Position numbers and translations under genes: made by a program. From NCBI GenBank assembly GCA_964035575.1, contig OZ037926.1:992001-1056000 (forward strand): a stretch of 64,000 nucleotides of DNA, in the 5' to 3' direction. Positions 9,343 to 19,996 of this stretch are shown piece by piece. Every line of letters starts with the position of its first letter. Within the stretch, counting starts at the first letter, position 1. Below the pieces are notes generated by a model, which saw nothing but the letters and a program-made list of their open reading frames with translations, did no database searches and was not told where the DNA came from. The stretch is from Rhynchopus sp. YZ270_cl-10 (taxonomy: Eukaryota; Euglenozoa; Diplonemea; Diplonemida; Diplonemidae).

Positions 9343-12300
9343 ATGTCTTCTGCAGGGTCGTTTTGTGATAAGGGGCCTGACGCGGAGTCTGATGGGAGCA
9401 CAGTAATGGATGACCGTCCAAGCGGGACACATGCTGAAGTGCTTGACGATGACCGTCCAAGCATTTCACAGGAGACACACAACGCGGACGACGCACGCGA
9501 GGAGTACGAACGGCGCCTCAAGGACATCATGGTGACACATACACATGATGTGCCCACAAGCCCACCGGAAGGAGAAATGGAGGTTGGTGATGTCGAGATG
9601 GATGATGTGGTTCCAGTTATACCGGCAGAGCTGCCTACACCAGAGGTGCCTGGAAGGGAGCGGGGTTCCGAGGATTGGAAGGGGATTGCGATAGTGGCCG
9701 GGTTGGATAGATTTGAAAGTGACTGGCAGATGCCGTTGAAGCATGCAAAGAGTGATGCAGGGCTTGTCAGCGAGGTGCTGCACTGTGCAGGGTTCAACTC
9801 CGTGGTAGATCTCTCCAATAACCATGTGTACACCCAGGAGCGTATTGGAACGCATAAGAGTGGCCAGCTGTCGTACTGGGAGATGCAAACGCATTTCCGC
9901 AATGCAGCGCAGATTGCGGGCTCCGGGACCATCTTTTTTTACCTTTCGACCCGTGTAGTGTATGGTCCTTCGTCTGATAAGAGCCGCCCCCCAGATTGCA
10001 TCTGCACGTATGACAGTGATTCTCTCATCAAATTAGAGGATTTTATCACAAAGCTTGCTTCATTGATTACCCCAGAGTGCACTGCGATTATTGTGTTGGA
10101 TCTGGCAGTAGGGAGGCAGTATGATACAGCAGCACTGCCGAATATTGCGTCGTTGTGTCCACCGCGGTTTTCGGTGTTGCTTTCGTTAACTCCGGAGTGT
10201 GCGTCTATCTTTACACCGAATTTTTTGAAGGCGATTACGAAGACTGTTGAAGGAGAAAACCGGGGCACAACACTAAAAGACGTGGCATGGAGTGATGAGA
10301 TCAATGTAGACCTGGCACGATGCGCTGCAGCGTGCTGTGATGCGGAAGAGGCAGCGGGGACTCATGTTTCCATGAGAAAATGGCTGAGCCGCAGTTGGAT
10401 TCCATTAACCGCGGCGCAAGACTTAAACGACGTTGCGATGAATACCACAATAGGGAACCCCATCGTGTCGAATCTTGCATCTACCTTTGATGACACAAAG
10501 CTGTTAATTAGCTTGAAGAAGGAAGTGCGCAGGGCGCCGGACAATTTGACGCAGATGTTTGCGAAGTTGCGGTCAATCGAGGCAATGCTTGGGGAAGGGC
10601 GGAACTACTCGATTGTGGCAATGCAGCCCCTGCAGGGCGCCATCGTCTCGCAGACGTCGTCCACATCGTTGAAGTCGTGGGAGGAGTTCCGCAGTTTGTA
10701 CCAGCTGACGACCTCAGAACTCCAGAAGTGTGACAAAGAAGACCCAGACGTGCCCGCCAACCACATGACAACGTACTTCAAGATGGGGGAGGTATACCAG
10801 CCAAACAGTCCAGCCGAAGCCCAGTGGAAGTACCTCGAAAATGTGTACCTTGGAGTGTCCAGCATGGGGCGGGACTTCTTCTTCGGGACAGACCCAAAGG
10901 CAGGGTTAGACAGCGTCCACGCACAAACGCACCAGGCCTGCAAATGCCTCTCGCTTTCATTGATTTTGGAGCCGACTTTGATTACATCGATGGCAAGTCA
11001 CGTTCGTTTGGTGTGTGAATCGAGGATGCCGCCAAGCGCTACGACGTTGTTGAGCGGGCCGGATGGGGTGTTCACGATGAAGGTGCATAAGTTGAAGCAG
11101 TTGCTGCATCCGAGGAACACGGGGGTGCGGTTTGTTGCGGACACGTTGTACCAGAAGCGGCAGCAGGAGCGTGCCTCGGCAGCGAAGAAGATGGACATCT
11201 CGCGGGCGGTGGGGGCGAACCAGAACGGCCTAGTGGAGCCGTCGCCGACGAACGCAGGGTTGACGCAGTGGCTGCAGGTGTCGCAGGAGGCGCAGATTGA
11301 AAGCGCAATCCGCATCCAGTCGACGTACCGCATGTACGCCGTGCGCAAGCGCCACCGCCTCATGCTCATACAAATAGGCGAGTCGCCCCGTGACGGCACC
11401 GAAACACGCAGGGTCGTGCGCCAATGGCTGCTCTCCTGCTCAAAGCACTTCACCTGGCACCCCCTCTCCTCCTGCATTGTATGCACCTGTGCGTCGGGTC
11501 TCCCACAACGCAATCCAAACGCACCGTACACCTACATCGAGCTCATGCAGTGGTTGGAGCGTCTCGCCCGCCTGCGCTCCGTGCTGACGGAGCGGGTGTG
11601 CAGCGACCTGGGTCTGCAGCGCAACTCTGTGCGTGTGGAGAGCATCACAGGGCATGTTGCCGGGGCGCAGTTTGTTGTGAAGCTGCGCGCTGTGTCGCCG
11701 TGGAGCGGGCCTGGGGATGCTGTACCGCAGGAGGTGCGGACGGACCTGGACGAGCTTGCACAGCGGATCTCTGGGTGTCTGCAACACCAGATACGCGACG
11801 ACTTCCAGATCTCTAGCGTGAAGGTCAACACTGAGAAGCTCATCCGTGGCCTTGAGCACACTGACGTACGGCAGGCAACCTGCGAGCAAGCCATCCGCGC
11901 CGTCCTGACCGGCAAAAGCGACCTAAAAGACCCCCAAGGCCTGCCCCCCTCCATCCGCCGCACACTCGAGACCGGCCTCGACCCGAACAACGACCCACGC
12001 AACTTCATCATCTACGCACTCATGGCCGACGACGAATGCTCTGTCCCCATGGGCTGGAAACGCCACGTCCTAGAGGCCCCCCTCCTCCCAGGCAACGCCG
12101 TCTGCGTAGCACCACGCGTCAACACACCACTGTACGAAGCCCTCACACTGAGCACAACACAGATCACACGGAATAAGGAGTTCTGCCACAACAAGGAGAT
12201 TGCGGACATCTTCCTTATGGGCCGGCTGCGTGGTGAGAAGGCGATGGTGTACGAAACGCCTGGGGTACGGCAACTGGACAAAACGCCTTTGGTGATGTAC

Positions 12301-15151
12301 AGCAGGTACTGGGCGGACCATGGGTACTATGACGATGCGGAGGAGTTCATGGTGCTGAAGCATGCGGACGACAGGATGAAGTTGATGATGCACACGGTGC
12401 GGGAGAGGCGCGACCTGAAGTACAAATACGACGTGTCGCTCTTCACACACCTCTTCCTCGTCTTCTTCGATCAGGTGAAGGGCTGCCGTATACGTTTCAT
12501 AGGCGTCCTCGCGATGATCGGCCTCCTCCTCACCTCCATCATGCTCTTCCTCCTCCCACGCTGGTTCTCCAACGTTACCGCCTTGGTGTATCTCTCAGAC
12601 ATGTCAAAACTCTCCCTCGAACAAATCGTAACATGGATTTTGATCTACATTTTAATGCTTTTAGGGTGTTTGTTTGTCACCGGAGCCTGTGTATCAAAGG
12701 TGAAGAACACTTTTGCGTATAAGGTATGTCTTTTTGTGTTTTTGTTGGAGGAGAGTGTCACTTCGTAAATTTCTACAATATTGACGAAAAAAAATGTGAA
12801 AGTGGGGATTGCAGACAAACTGTGGCAAACACAACCCGAGGCAACTGCACTACAACAATTTATCAAAAATATCAAAAATACCCCCACACAGATCCGCACT
12901 GTGTTCATCTACATCTGCGCGAAGTATTCGAGGCTTGTTTCATCTGAGCTTGTCTACACCATGCGCGAATCAGGTATGCACCGCACAGTATTGGGTAAGA
13001 TATGGCGCAGGAATGGCTCAGAATTAATTCAAAACACCCACCACACCAGCTGTTCTTTAACTCTTATTTTATCATACACCCGCCGGTGAACGACGAGACG
13101 CGCTTTCAACTTCTCTTTTATCTCATTTTTTTCTTCAACTGAACTGCGTTTCAGAGCGTTTTCAACCACCCCTTTTCTCCTTTTACTGACAATCCCTTTA
13201 AACCCTTTTACAGACCTCCGCCAGACAGTTTCAGTTCTGTTTCAATCCTTCCCTAAGATATTTGTTGCCTTTTTCTTGGGGTTTGGCAGCCTTGTCACAA
13301 TATACGCAACCTGCGCGGAGATAGGCCTTGTGTGCACACTCTACTTACTGCTGAAGTTTGCGCTGCACACTATGTACGACAAATTTATGGTACGTCATAT
13401 GACCGCTATTAGCAACATTGAGAAGGAGGAGCAGCTGCGGTGGGTGGTGTTGCGTGGACCTCAAGGTGCAGCAGGGCATGTGGCCGCACAAGCGGCAGAT
13501 GATCACCAAATGCGTCTATGCCTCTTTGCACGCGAAAAGCGTCGTATCAACCAAAGCAACATGACCGTCCACACCATCACCGCAGTCATCGATTGGTTAA
13601 TGATGTTCAGCCTCCCCGCCTTCATCCTTTACGTCGCCTGCAACAAAGTTGCGCAAGAAGACGGACAAATGGCACAACAGGTCGAAGACATCCCATACAT
13701 TTTCTTCTACTACCTCCTCCTCTTCGTCGCATGGAGGATAGGGCTTCACGCTATGGTGGAGGTGGTTGAATGGAGACCTCATATTCTCCGCTTCTTAACC
13801 GTCCTCGCGCACATCCAGCTGACAGAAGAGGAGAGGGAGGAGATGAAGAAACTGTTGGATCTTGACAAAGATGACACTCTCCTCGCAGACCAACTGCACG
13901 TCACTCCTAGAGATGATGCCCGGTTGGCTAGCGCAGCGCCTGATGCGGAAAGAGCGGAGCCTGACGGTTCTGTTCAGGCCCAGGCTGCAAATGGAGTGAC
14001 CCTTCGGAACAGAAAGGGGTGGTACAAACGGAAAATGCTCCTCGAATTTGATTGGTTCAATGCGCTTCTCGATCAACACCCCCTCTCCACGGTGCTGCTT
14101 TACCTTTGTTTTGTCTTTTGGCTTTGCTTTGCTGTCTGCGTCATCATCTTTATCGCTACCTCCTGGGCTAGCGAATGCAAGACCATCGAAGCCAGATGCA
14201 AAATCCTCGACACCTACTTCGAAGGCGACACCATCAGCATGCCGCAGGAAGGCGACTCCTTTGGACGCTGCCTCCTTATGCAACCCATCGCACTCTCTCT
14301 AGGCACCTGCGCGAATGTGCTCAAGAACACTCATGGGGTATGTTACTGAGGTGAGGGGGAGCGGGAGAGGGAGAGGGAGGGGGAGATAAGTTTGTTTTGA
14401 CGTTTTTTTAACCACCTTGACACAAAACAATACAGTACGACGCCTATACCTATCAGACAGGGGATTTCTCCACCATGAACGTTGCGCTTGAGTATGAGAC
14501 CTGGCAGGCGGGGCCTGTTGGGTTTTACCAAACGGTATGCAAATGTGTTTTTTTTTCCTAAAAAGTCAGCAAATGTAATATTATTGGTGCTCCTGAAATA
14601 AAAAATACCAAGTACGCAACAACTACGCACTAAGTACGCAACAAGTACGCAATCTAGGGTATTCCTGTATTTTTTTTTTTTTTTTCGTGCACAAAGTGCG
14701 CAACAAGTACGCAGCAAGTACGCAACAAGTACGCAAAATGGGGTTATCAGGAGCACCAATTATTGTGTTTTTTTGAAGTATCGAATTTACCTCTTTTAGG
14801 TGTTGTTTGATCCCTATACCTATGCTGCCTATTTATTGATCGCATATGTTGAAATACTCTTTTAGGTGGCATGTAGATGTTATATATTTTTCCTATCTTA
14901 TGGACCCCGATTTGTCCATTTACTTCATATGTTAGGAGAAAGGAGTGCGTAGCATAGGTTATTGATTGTTCTTTTCACATCACATCCAAACACAGTTCTC
15001 GTGGAATTCCACGCATGAAAGCCCGTGCCCCGTTGAAAGCATGAACTTCACCTCGTTTAGGTCCATAACGTACGAGGACATCAACAGCGAGGATGATCTG
15101 ACAGACGTCTTTAGTGCATCCGTCTGCGGTGACGATTACACGAATACGTAG
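9343..15151 (+). CDS. Multi-pass membrane protein with inactive caspase-like domain and IQ motif
   Basis: Five exons: 9343-12723, 12892-12973, 13214-14337, 14436-14534, 14996-15151 (1,613 aa); all four introns agree in phase. Residues ~120-330 fit a caspase/metacaspase fold: strand GIAIVAGLDRF, helix HAKSDAGLVSEVL, GFNSVVDLSNN, then SGTIFFYLSTRVVYG where the family has SGHG, and AIIVLDLAVGRQ where it has DACRSG. Both catalytic His and Cys are absent, so it should be proteolytically dead. An IQ calmodulin-binding motif lies at ~648-675 (IRIQSTYRMYAVRKR). Residues ~745-800 resemble the membrane-proximal modules of other protist receptors. Membrane segments follow at ~1049-1071 and ~1098-1120 and then about five more in exon 3, with a loop between. 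No channel or transporter family was recognised. A calcium/calmodulin-linked membrane scaffold is a guess. Confidence 0.7.
14585..14758. mobile_element. Intronic MITE, TGGTGCTCCTGA family, copy 1
   Basis: Lies in the 461-bp fourth intron of the pseudo-caspase gene. Terminal repeats are TGGTGCTCCTGA and TCAGGAGCACCA, with a perfect 5-bp target duplication ATTAT on both sides (14580-14584, 14759-14763). The interior is a tandem array of AAGTACGCAAC-type units, some inverted. 174 bp, non-coding. A shorter relative sits at 19734-19803. Confidence 0.85.
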
Positions 15152-15788
15152 AATAGTGCCCCCTTTACCCCTTCCGTCTCCACGTCCCCTATCTCCATTA
15201 CCCAACAATACGGGAGTCGCACACACACACTCACAAAGTGGGCCATACTCCGTTCAGCCGTTACCCACTCTAAACCCGTTATCAAACACACACACAAAAT
15301 AATCCTGAAGTTAGTCAATTATGGGTATCTCTTGTGCGGAATATTCGGAAGGTGTGCTTTGTGTGTGTGTGTGTGTGTGTATGCAGGGGTTCAACAGTAT
15401 GTCCAGGTGCAGTTTTAGTTATTGAGCTTTCCAAGAAAAGCTTTCCCCACCCATATAGGACATGGTGCCTGAAAAATTCAAGAAATTAAATTTCTGCTTC
15501 AATTTTTTTTTTTTTCAAATAAATCCTCTTATGTTCCTGCGCTTTCCCGCTCTATCTCTACTCTTGTTTTTCTTTTCTTTTTAGGTACACTGTCACAGAG
15601 AGGGCTTTGTATTTCAAAAATTTCTTTTTTTTTACTATTATATCAGCCTGCATTAGTTGAGTTTGCAATAATTACTTACCCCCTTTTTTTTTTCCTTTTG
15701 CCTTTTACTTTACCTCTCATGTTCCAGTCACATGAGAGAGTCATCTCAGTAGAAAAACCTAGACTTTTGGGGAGGGGTGGTAGAGGGG

Positions 15789-15841
15789 GCACGGTGCGCT
15801 GGTCAGAGGTGTGACCAGGTATCCTGTGACCAGCGCACCGT
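15789..15841. repeat. Perfect 16-bp inverted repeat with 21-bp loop
   Basis: CACGGTGCGCTGGTCA at 15789-15804 is exactly inverted at 15826-15841. The surrounding G-runs prevent reading a target duplication. Could be a minimal MITE, a terminator-like hairpin or a protein-binding palindrome. Confidence 0.6.
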
Positions 15842-16669
15842 GGGGGAGGGGATTGACAGTGATACCTTTCCACGTATGGTAGTGGTGTGATTCATCTTAT
15901 CGGATTGGGTTTGAAGTGAAAAAATCACACCAGGTAACTGTACTGTGGGGGTTTTTTTTTTGTATCGAACCCAGGGGCGCTGGCGAACGCTGGGTTTGGG
16001 AGAAAAGGACTTTGCTCTGTATTTCTAAAAATAACGTTGTAGATTATGTGATTTGGCATTCGTCCTGGGGGAGGTTATGTGATTTTTTTTCTTCTTTTTT
16101 TTACCCTTTAGTGCTTACTGTTTGTGTTATAGATAGTAAGTATATGAATGTATTTTTTTGTTACTATTTTTATACCAAGGTACACTGTCACGAGATGGTC
16201 GACCCCCTTTTTTTCAAGACGAAATATGAGAGGCTTAGAGGCTCATCTTAACGACCCCCTTTTTTTTTTCCTTTTGGTATTTCTCCATCCATTGTATGGA
16301 TTCATATAGAGTTTCTGATCCCTTTTTAGTACTCTTCACCTGCGGTCATCGAAGAAGCATTTAAGTACTTCACTTTAGTGCGCTTTTTTCTTTTTTGGGG
16401 ACGCAAACCAGCTGTGTGAGGGGGGGGGAAACCCCCCTTTTTTTGACCTCTTACAAAGTAGTTTTGTTTTTTTTTGTTTTTTTTTCAGCGGTACAGTTTC
16501 GTTCCTTTTGCATTTGACGTTTTTTATCACCACACACAAAGCTAACACGCAAGACACCAAACCTCATGGGAGGTGGGTTAGACCTTATCCCTTCTCTCCC
16601 GTCTCCACGGCACCTCCCCCTGCAGGGCCCTCCCTCGATTCCTTCTCCTTCGAAAACACGGAAAACGAA

Positions 16670-17404
16670 CAGGCCTTTTGCTAACTTTGGGATTTTCCCC
16701 AGGAATGGCATGATGGTCAAAAAAAAATAATTTCCTGGAAAAAAAGTACATTCCGAGCTTTCCCACCTGGTAAAAGCGGTCGTCGCGCGCTTCGCGCGCG
16801 CCTCCCTGACAGCCACAGGGTGGAGAGGCGAAGGGTCAGCTTTGCAAGATAACAAAAAAAAAAAAAAACGGAATCTAATCCTTGTTTAACGGTGCTTGGT
16901 CTTGCGCCTTACGTACACTAACCGTACAAAATCACTACGTCTTCCAGAAGCAGGGGCTGTTGCAACGGTTGGGTCATTTTGAAATAACAATGGTCAAATT
17001 TTTGCAGCTTGGGTCAAGTTTCATTTCTGGCTGCAAAATGCAAGGGAATCCCCTTAGACATTGTAAAATGGCACCGTAGGCAGGAAGAAAATAGGCGTAC
17101 AGCGCGAGCGAAGCGAGCGGGAATTTTTTTTAGGTATACCTCCGCGAGCGCAGCGAGCAGAAATATTTTCAGGCCATCATGCCATCATGCCATCATGCCA
17201 TCATGCCATCATGCCATCATGCCATCATGCCATCATGCCATCATGCCATCATGCCATCATGCCATCATGCCATCTGGGGGGAAATCCCCAGGTGATGGAG
17301 AGCGAAAGCCCTGCCCCACCACCCCCCGTGGCATGATGGTGGCATGATGGAAAAAAAAATAAAAAACGCCCAAAAACGTGGCATGATGGTTAGCAAAAGG
17401 CCTG
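16670..17404. mobile_element. Inverted-repeat element with 9-bp target duplication (Mutator-like size)
   Basis: Terminal repeats CAGGCCTTTTGCTAAC (16670-16685) and GTTAGCAAAAGGCCTG (17389-17404) are exact complements. Both flanks carry the same 9 bp, GAAAACGAA (16661-16669 and 17405-17413). A 9-bp duplication is the hallmark of Mutator-like elements. The 735-bp body is non-coding and includes a GC-rich hairpin (~16781-16815) shared with the element at 54625-55319, a GCGAGCGAAGCGAGCGGG hairpin (~17103) and a CCATCATG minisatellite. Confidence 0.75.
17170..17272. repeat. CCATCATG minisatellite
   Basis: About twelve head-to-tail copies of the 8-bp unit CCATCATG, inside the 16670-17404 element. 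The complementary GGCATGATGG occurs at ~16706, 17331, 17341 and 17380 near its ends, so the array seems to have grown from a subterminal motif. Confidence 0.85.
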
Positions 17405-17770
17405 GAAAACGAAATTTCAAAAAAAAAAAAAAAAAAAAAAAAAAGGGTCGATACCCCCCTCTCTCCCAGCTTGCTGCGTTTCAGAGCTCAACAGTTGTGT
17501 ATCTGATTCTTTCTTCCTTCTAATACCGAATAGTATTTGCGCTAAAAAAAAAAAAAACGGCATTTTTTTTTACCCCACCGTTTCTCAACTGTCCTCAACT
17601 CTCAAAAATTTTCAACATAACCCCAGAATATACTCTCTCGGGTAAGAGAGAACAGGGTCTACCTGATACACAAAAAAAATAGAAAAAAAAAGGGAAAAGA
17701 CAATAAATCTGAAGGGTTTTGATATTCTCAAAAGGGGGAAGAAAAGGCAGTAGCGTCAAAAAAAAAAAAA

Positions 17771-19523
17771 ATGGCGTTGTCCGATGTAGCGTGTGGCTTC
17801 TCGCGGCTTCTGTTTAGGGCGCTCGCGATATTCTGCGTCTCGGTTGCGATTTGCATCATTTCAGGCACAATGTATGGTCTTCCCCTCCTCTCTATCGTAC
17901 GCACATCGCTTTGGTTAAGGATCTAAAAAGCTAAACAAACACAAATAGCTTGTACTCTTTGTTTTTGCTATTTTGTATAACAAAAACATTTTCAAATTCC
18001 CCTCCTCTCTATCACAAAATGCTTAAAATGATACAAAAATGATGGTGCGATACGGGGGTTTTCACAACTTTTTCCACCCATATAGTTGTGAAAAGTTGTG
18101 AACTATTAACCAAAAGGATTCAAATTTTGTGAAACCCCCCCGTTTTCCACGAAATGACACGAAAAAAAGCATGGTGCAAGACGTGATACGACCATGGTCA
18201 TTCTCTGCTGTTTTAAGTTACCATCAGTGTCTACCCAGACCCTGATCCCTGATTTGGACCATTTAGCGTTGAGGAAAAGAAACCATCCCTGTGTGTTAAT
18301 GATGGTCAGGTTAATTCTTATTAATTTTTTTTGCCTCTTTTAAGAAAGGGTGCATGTGTTGACCCTCTCAAATACTTTCAATTCTGTGAACTGAAAGTAT
18401 ATGAATCTAATAATTTTTTGCCTCTTTTCCATCCCCCCCCCCCCCCCCCCCCGTTCCACAGCTTCACGTTCTTCCACACCGTGTACCCGCTGATCATGGA
18501 TCTGAATACGTTGTTCGGGGCAGTAAACTTCATAGGTGCAACGTGGCTTTCATTCAACCTTGTGTTTAACTACATAATGGTTGTCAGGTATGCGGGCTAT
18601 GTCCTCATGAGGTTCCTCTTGACAAACCCTTTTTTTTAAAAGCAAAACCAAGCAACGAGAGCCTTAGGGTCATCTTATAAACCCCCTTTTTTTCTCTATT
18701 TCTCTATCTTGCAAATTTTCTTTTTATTTTGTGCCAATCTTACTTTTCTTCGATGGACTCCATCATTCTAGAATCATCCTTCTTAAGCTTATGTGCATGA
18801 GAGGTACATTCATCTTACAAGCTGTCTTCCAACCCCCCCTTTGTCTACAGAACCCCTGCCGGCAGTGCAGACCCGAGCATGCTTTCACAGTACGAACTGC
18901 ATCAGGCAAATGAGCAGCAGACGATTGTCCGCAGACGTGGTGAAGGGTTCACCTTGTGGTGCCACAACAGCGCTCAGCCAAAGCCGCCGCGTGCACACTA
19001 CTGCCATGTGAGCGGCGACCTTGTACTGAAGATGGACCACTTCTGTCCATGGGTGGGTCAGTGTGTGGGGCATTTTAACCACCGCTATTTTTTGCTGTTT
19101 TTGGTATACCTCTGGCTGTCCACGACGTACGCTGTGGTGTGCATTGGACTGCACTGGCTTGGCCTGCTCAGCAACGACAACGCGAGCGAGGTGCAGCTGC
19201 GGTACGAGGCGCAGACGATGTCGCTCTGCTTTGTGGTCTGCATGGCGCTGACCGTTGCCATCACCTTCTTCCTTGTGTGGACAGGGTTTCTTGCGATAAC
19301 GAACCAGACCACAATAGAATACCTTGGCAACAGAAACCGCTCGAAGGAAGCAAAACGGGCTGGCAAAACCTTCAAAAACCCCTTCGACCTGGGCCTCAAG
19401 GGAAACCTCCAAGTGGTGTTCGGGCCCTTCAAGCATTACTATGAGTTCTTCATGCCATCCATGGAACCACTTCCCACCAACGGCCATCAATGGCACGTCT
19501 ACTCCCATGACGTTCAGTTGTGA
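17771..19523 (+). CDS. DHHC-family protein S-acyltransferase (DHFC variant)
   Basis: Three exons: 17771-17871, 18462-18587, 18851-19523 (299 aa); introns of 590 and 263 bp, phases consistent (donors GTATGG, GTATGC). Two N-terminal membrane helices (~13-45, ~50-75), a cytosolic Cys-rich domain, then two helices (~155-180, ~198-222). The core reads KPPRAHYCHVSGDLVLKMDH, then FCPWVGQCVGHFNHRYF. The active tetrad is D138-H139-F140-C141; the second His is Phe. Two zinc-ligand Cys positions of the consensus are Ser (CHNS, CHVS). The acyl-accepting Cys, the TTxE motif (TTIE) and the NPFDLGLKGN segment are kept. DHYC enzymes such as yeast Akr1 are active, so DHFC may be too, but zinc binding looks weakened. 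Acts at endomembranes, transferring palmitate to protein cysteines. Confidence 0.85.
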
Positions 19524-19996
19524 GCATATTTGTGTTGGTTCAATAACCCGAGAAGGAGAACCAGAGCACCTTGCGTCCGCCGAAGGAACGGTGAGGCATT
19601 TGCACAATTTCTCTTTTTTTGTTGGGTTGGGGTATTGCTAGAGGGGAGGGGGGAGGGGATGTCTGTATGAAAAAATATACAACAAAAAAGGGGGTTTAAA
19701 TTGTCGTAGGGATTGGGAGAAAAATGCCGTATTTGGTGCTCCTGAAATAAAAATACCATACCGTACGCAACAACTACGCAAAATGGGGTCGTCAGGAGCA
19801 CCAGTATTGTTCCTATTTTCGTAGTCCGCCTGCTGACTCGAATGTCCCCTCCCTCTCTTCTCATCGCTCACGCAGGGGAACAACTAACACACATACCCAC
19901 CCCCTTCTGTTTGCGTGCAAACGCTAGCAGAGAAAAAACACTTTTTTTATATTTGTTTTTATATTGTTAGATAGATCTTTATATTAGAAGCAAAAG
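19524..19996. other. Intergenic spacer, DHHC gene to methyltransferase gene
   Basis: Only 473 bp, AT-rich, with a small MITE at 19734-19803. The methyltransferase start codon follows TTAGAAGCAAAAG. No further exon of the DHHC gene is needed, since it ends in frame at TGA 19521-19523. Confidence 0.5.
19734..19803. mobile_element. MITE, TGGTGCTCCTGA family, copy 2
   Basis: Same ends as copy 1 (TGGTGCTCCTGA...TCAGGAGCACCA), same GTACGCAACAACTACGCAAAATGG core but only 70 bp, and its own perfect 5-bp duplication GTATT (19729-19733, 19804-19808). Two independent 5-bp duplications fix the family's target-site length. Confidence 0.85.

Larger units (their letters stand above)
15152..17770. other. 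Gene-poor intergenic region of 2.6 kb
   Basis: No supported gene. It contains fragments of the dispersed ACACTGTCACGAGAGG repeat (~15590-15625, ~16178-16200), one GAGAGGCTTAG-type repeat (~16225-16270), a (GT)n run at ~15360-15380, the 15789-15841 hairpin, and the 16670-17404 element. Poly-A/T tracts are frequent. The last ~350 bp should hold the DHHC gene promoter. Confidence 0.5.

Noticed and set aside
9270-9932. Minus-strand 220-codon frame opposite the pseudo-caspase start
   Set aside because: Ser-rich shadow with no domain; the plus frame is 1,127 codons long and spliced consistently.
12815-12891. Coding continuation of the pseudo-caspase gene starting at 12815 (after GATTGCAG)
   Set aside because: Phase does not fit the upstream exon; the acceptor at 12891 (CCACACAG) does, and joins membrane-protein sequence on both sides.
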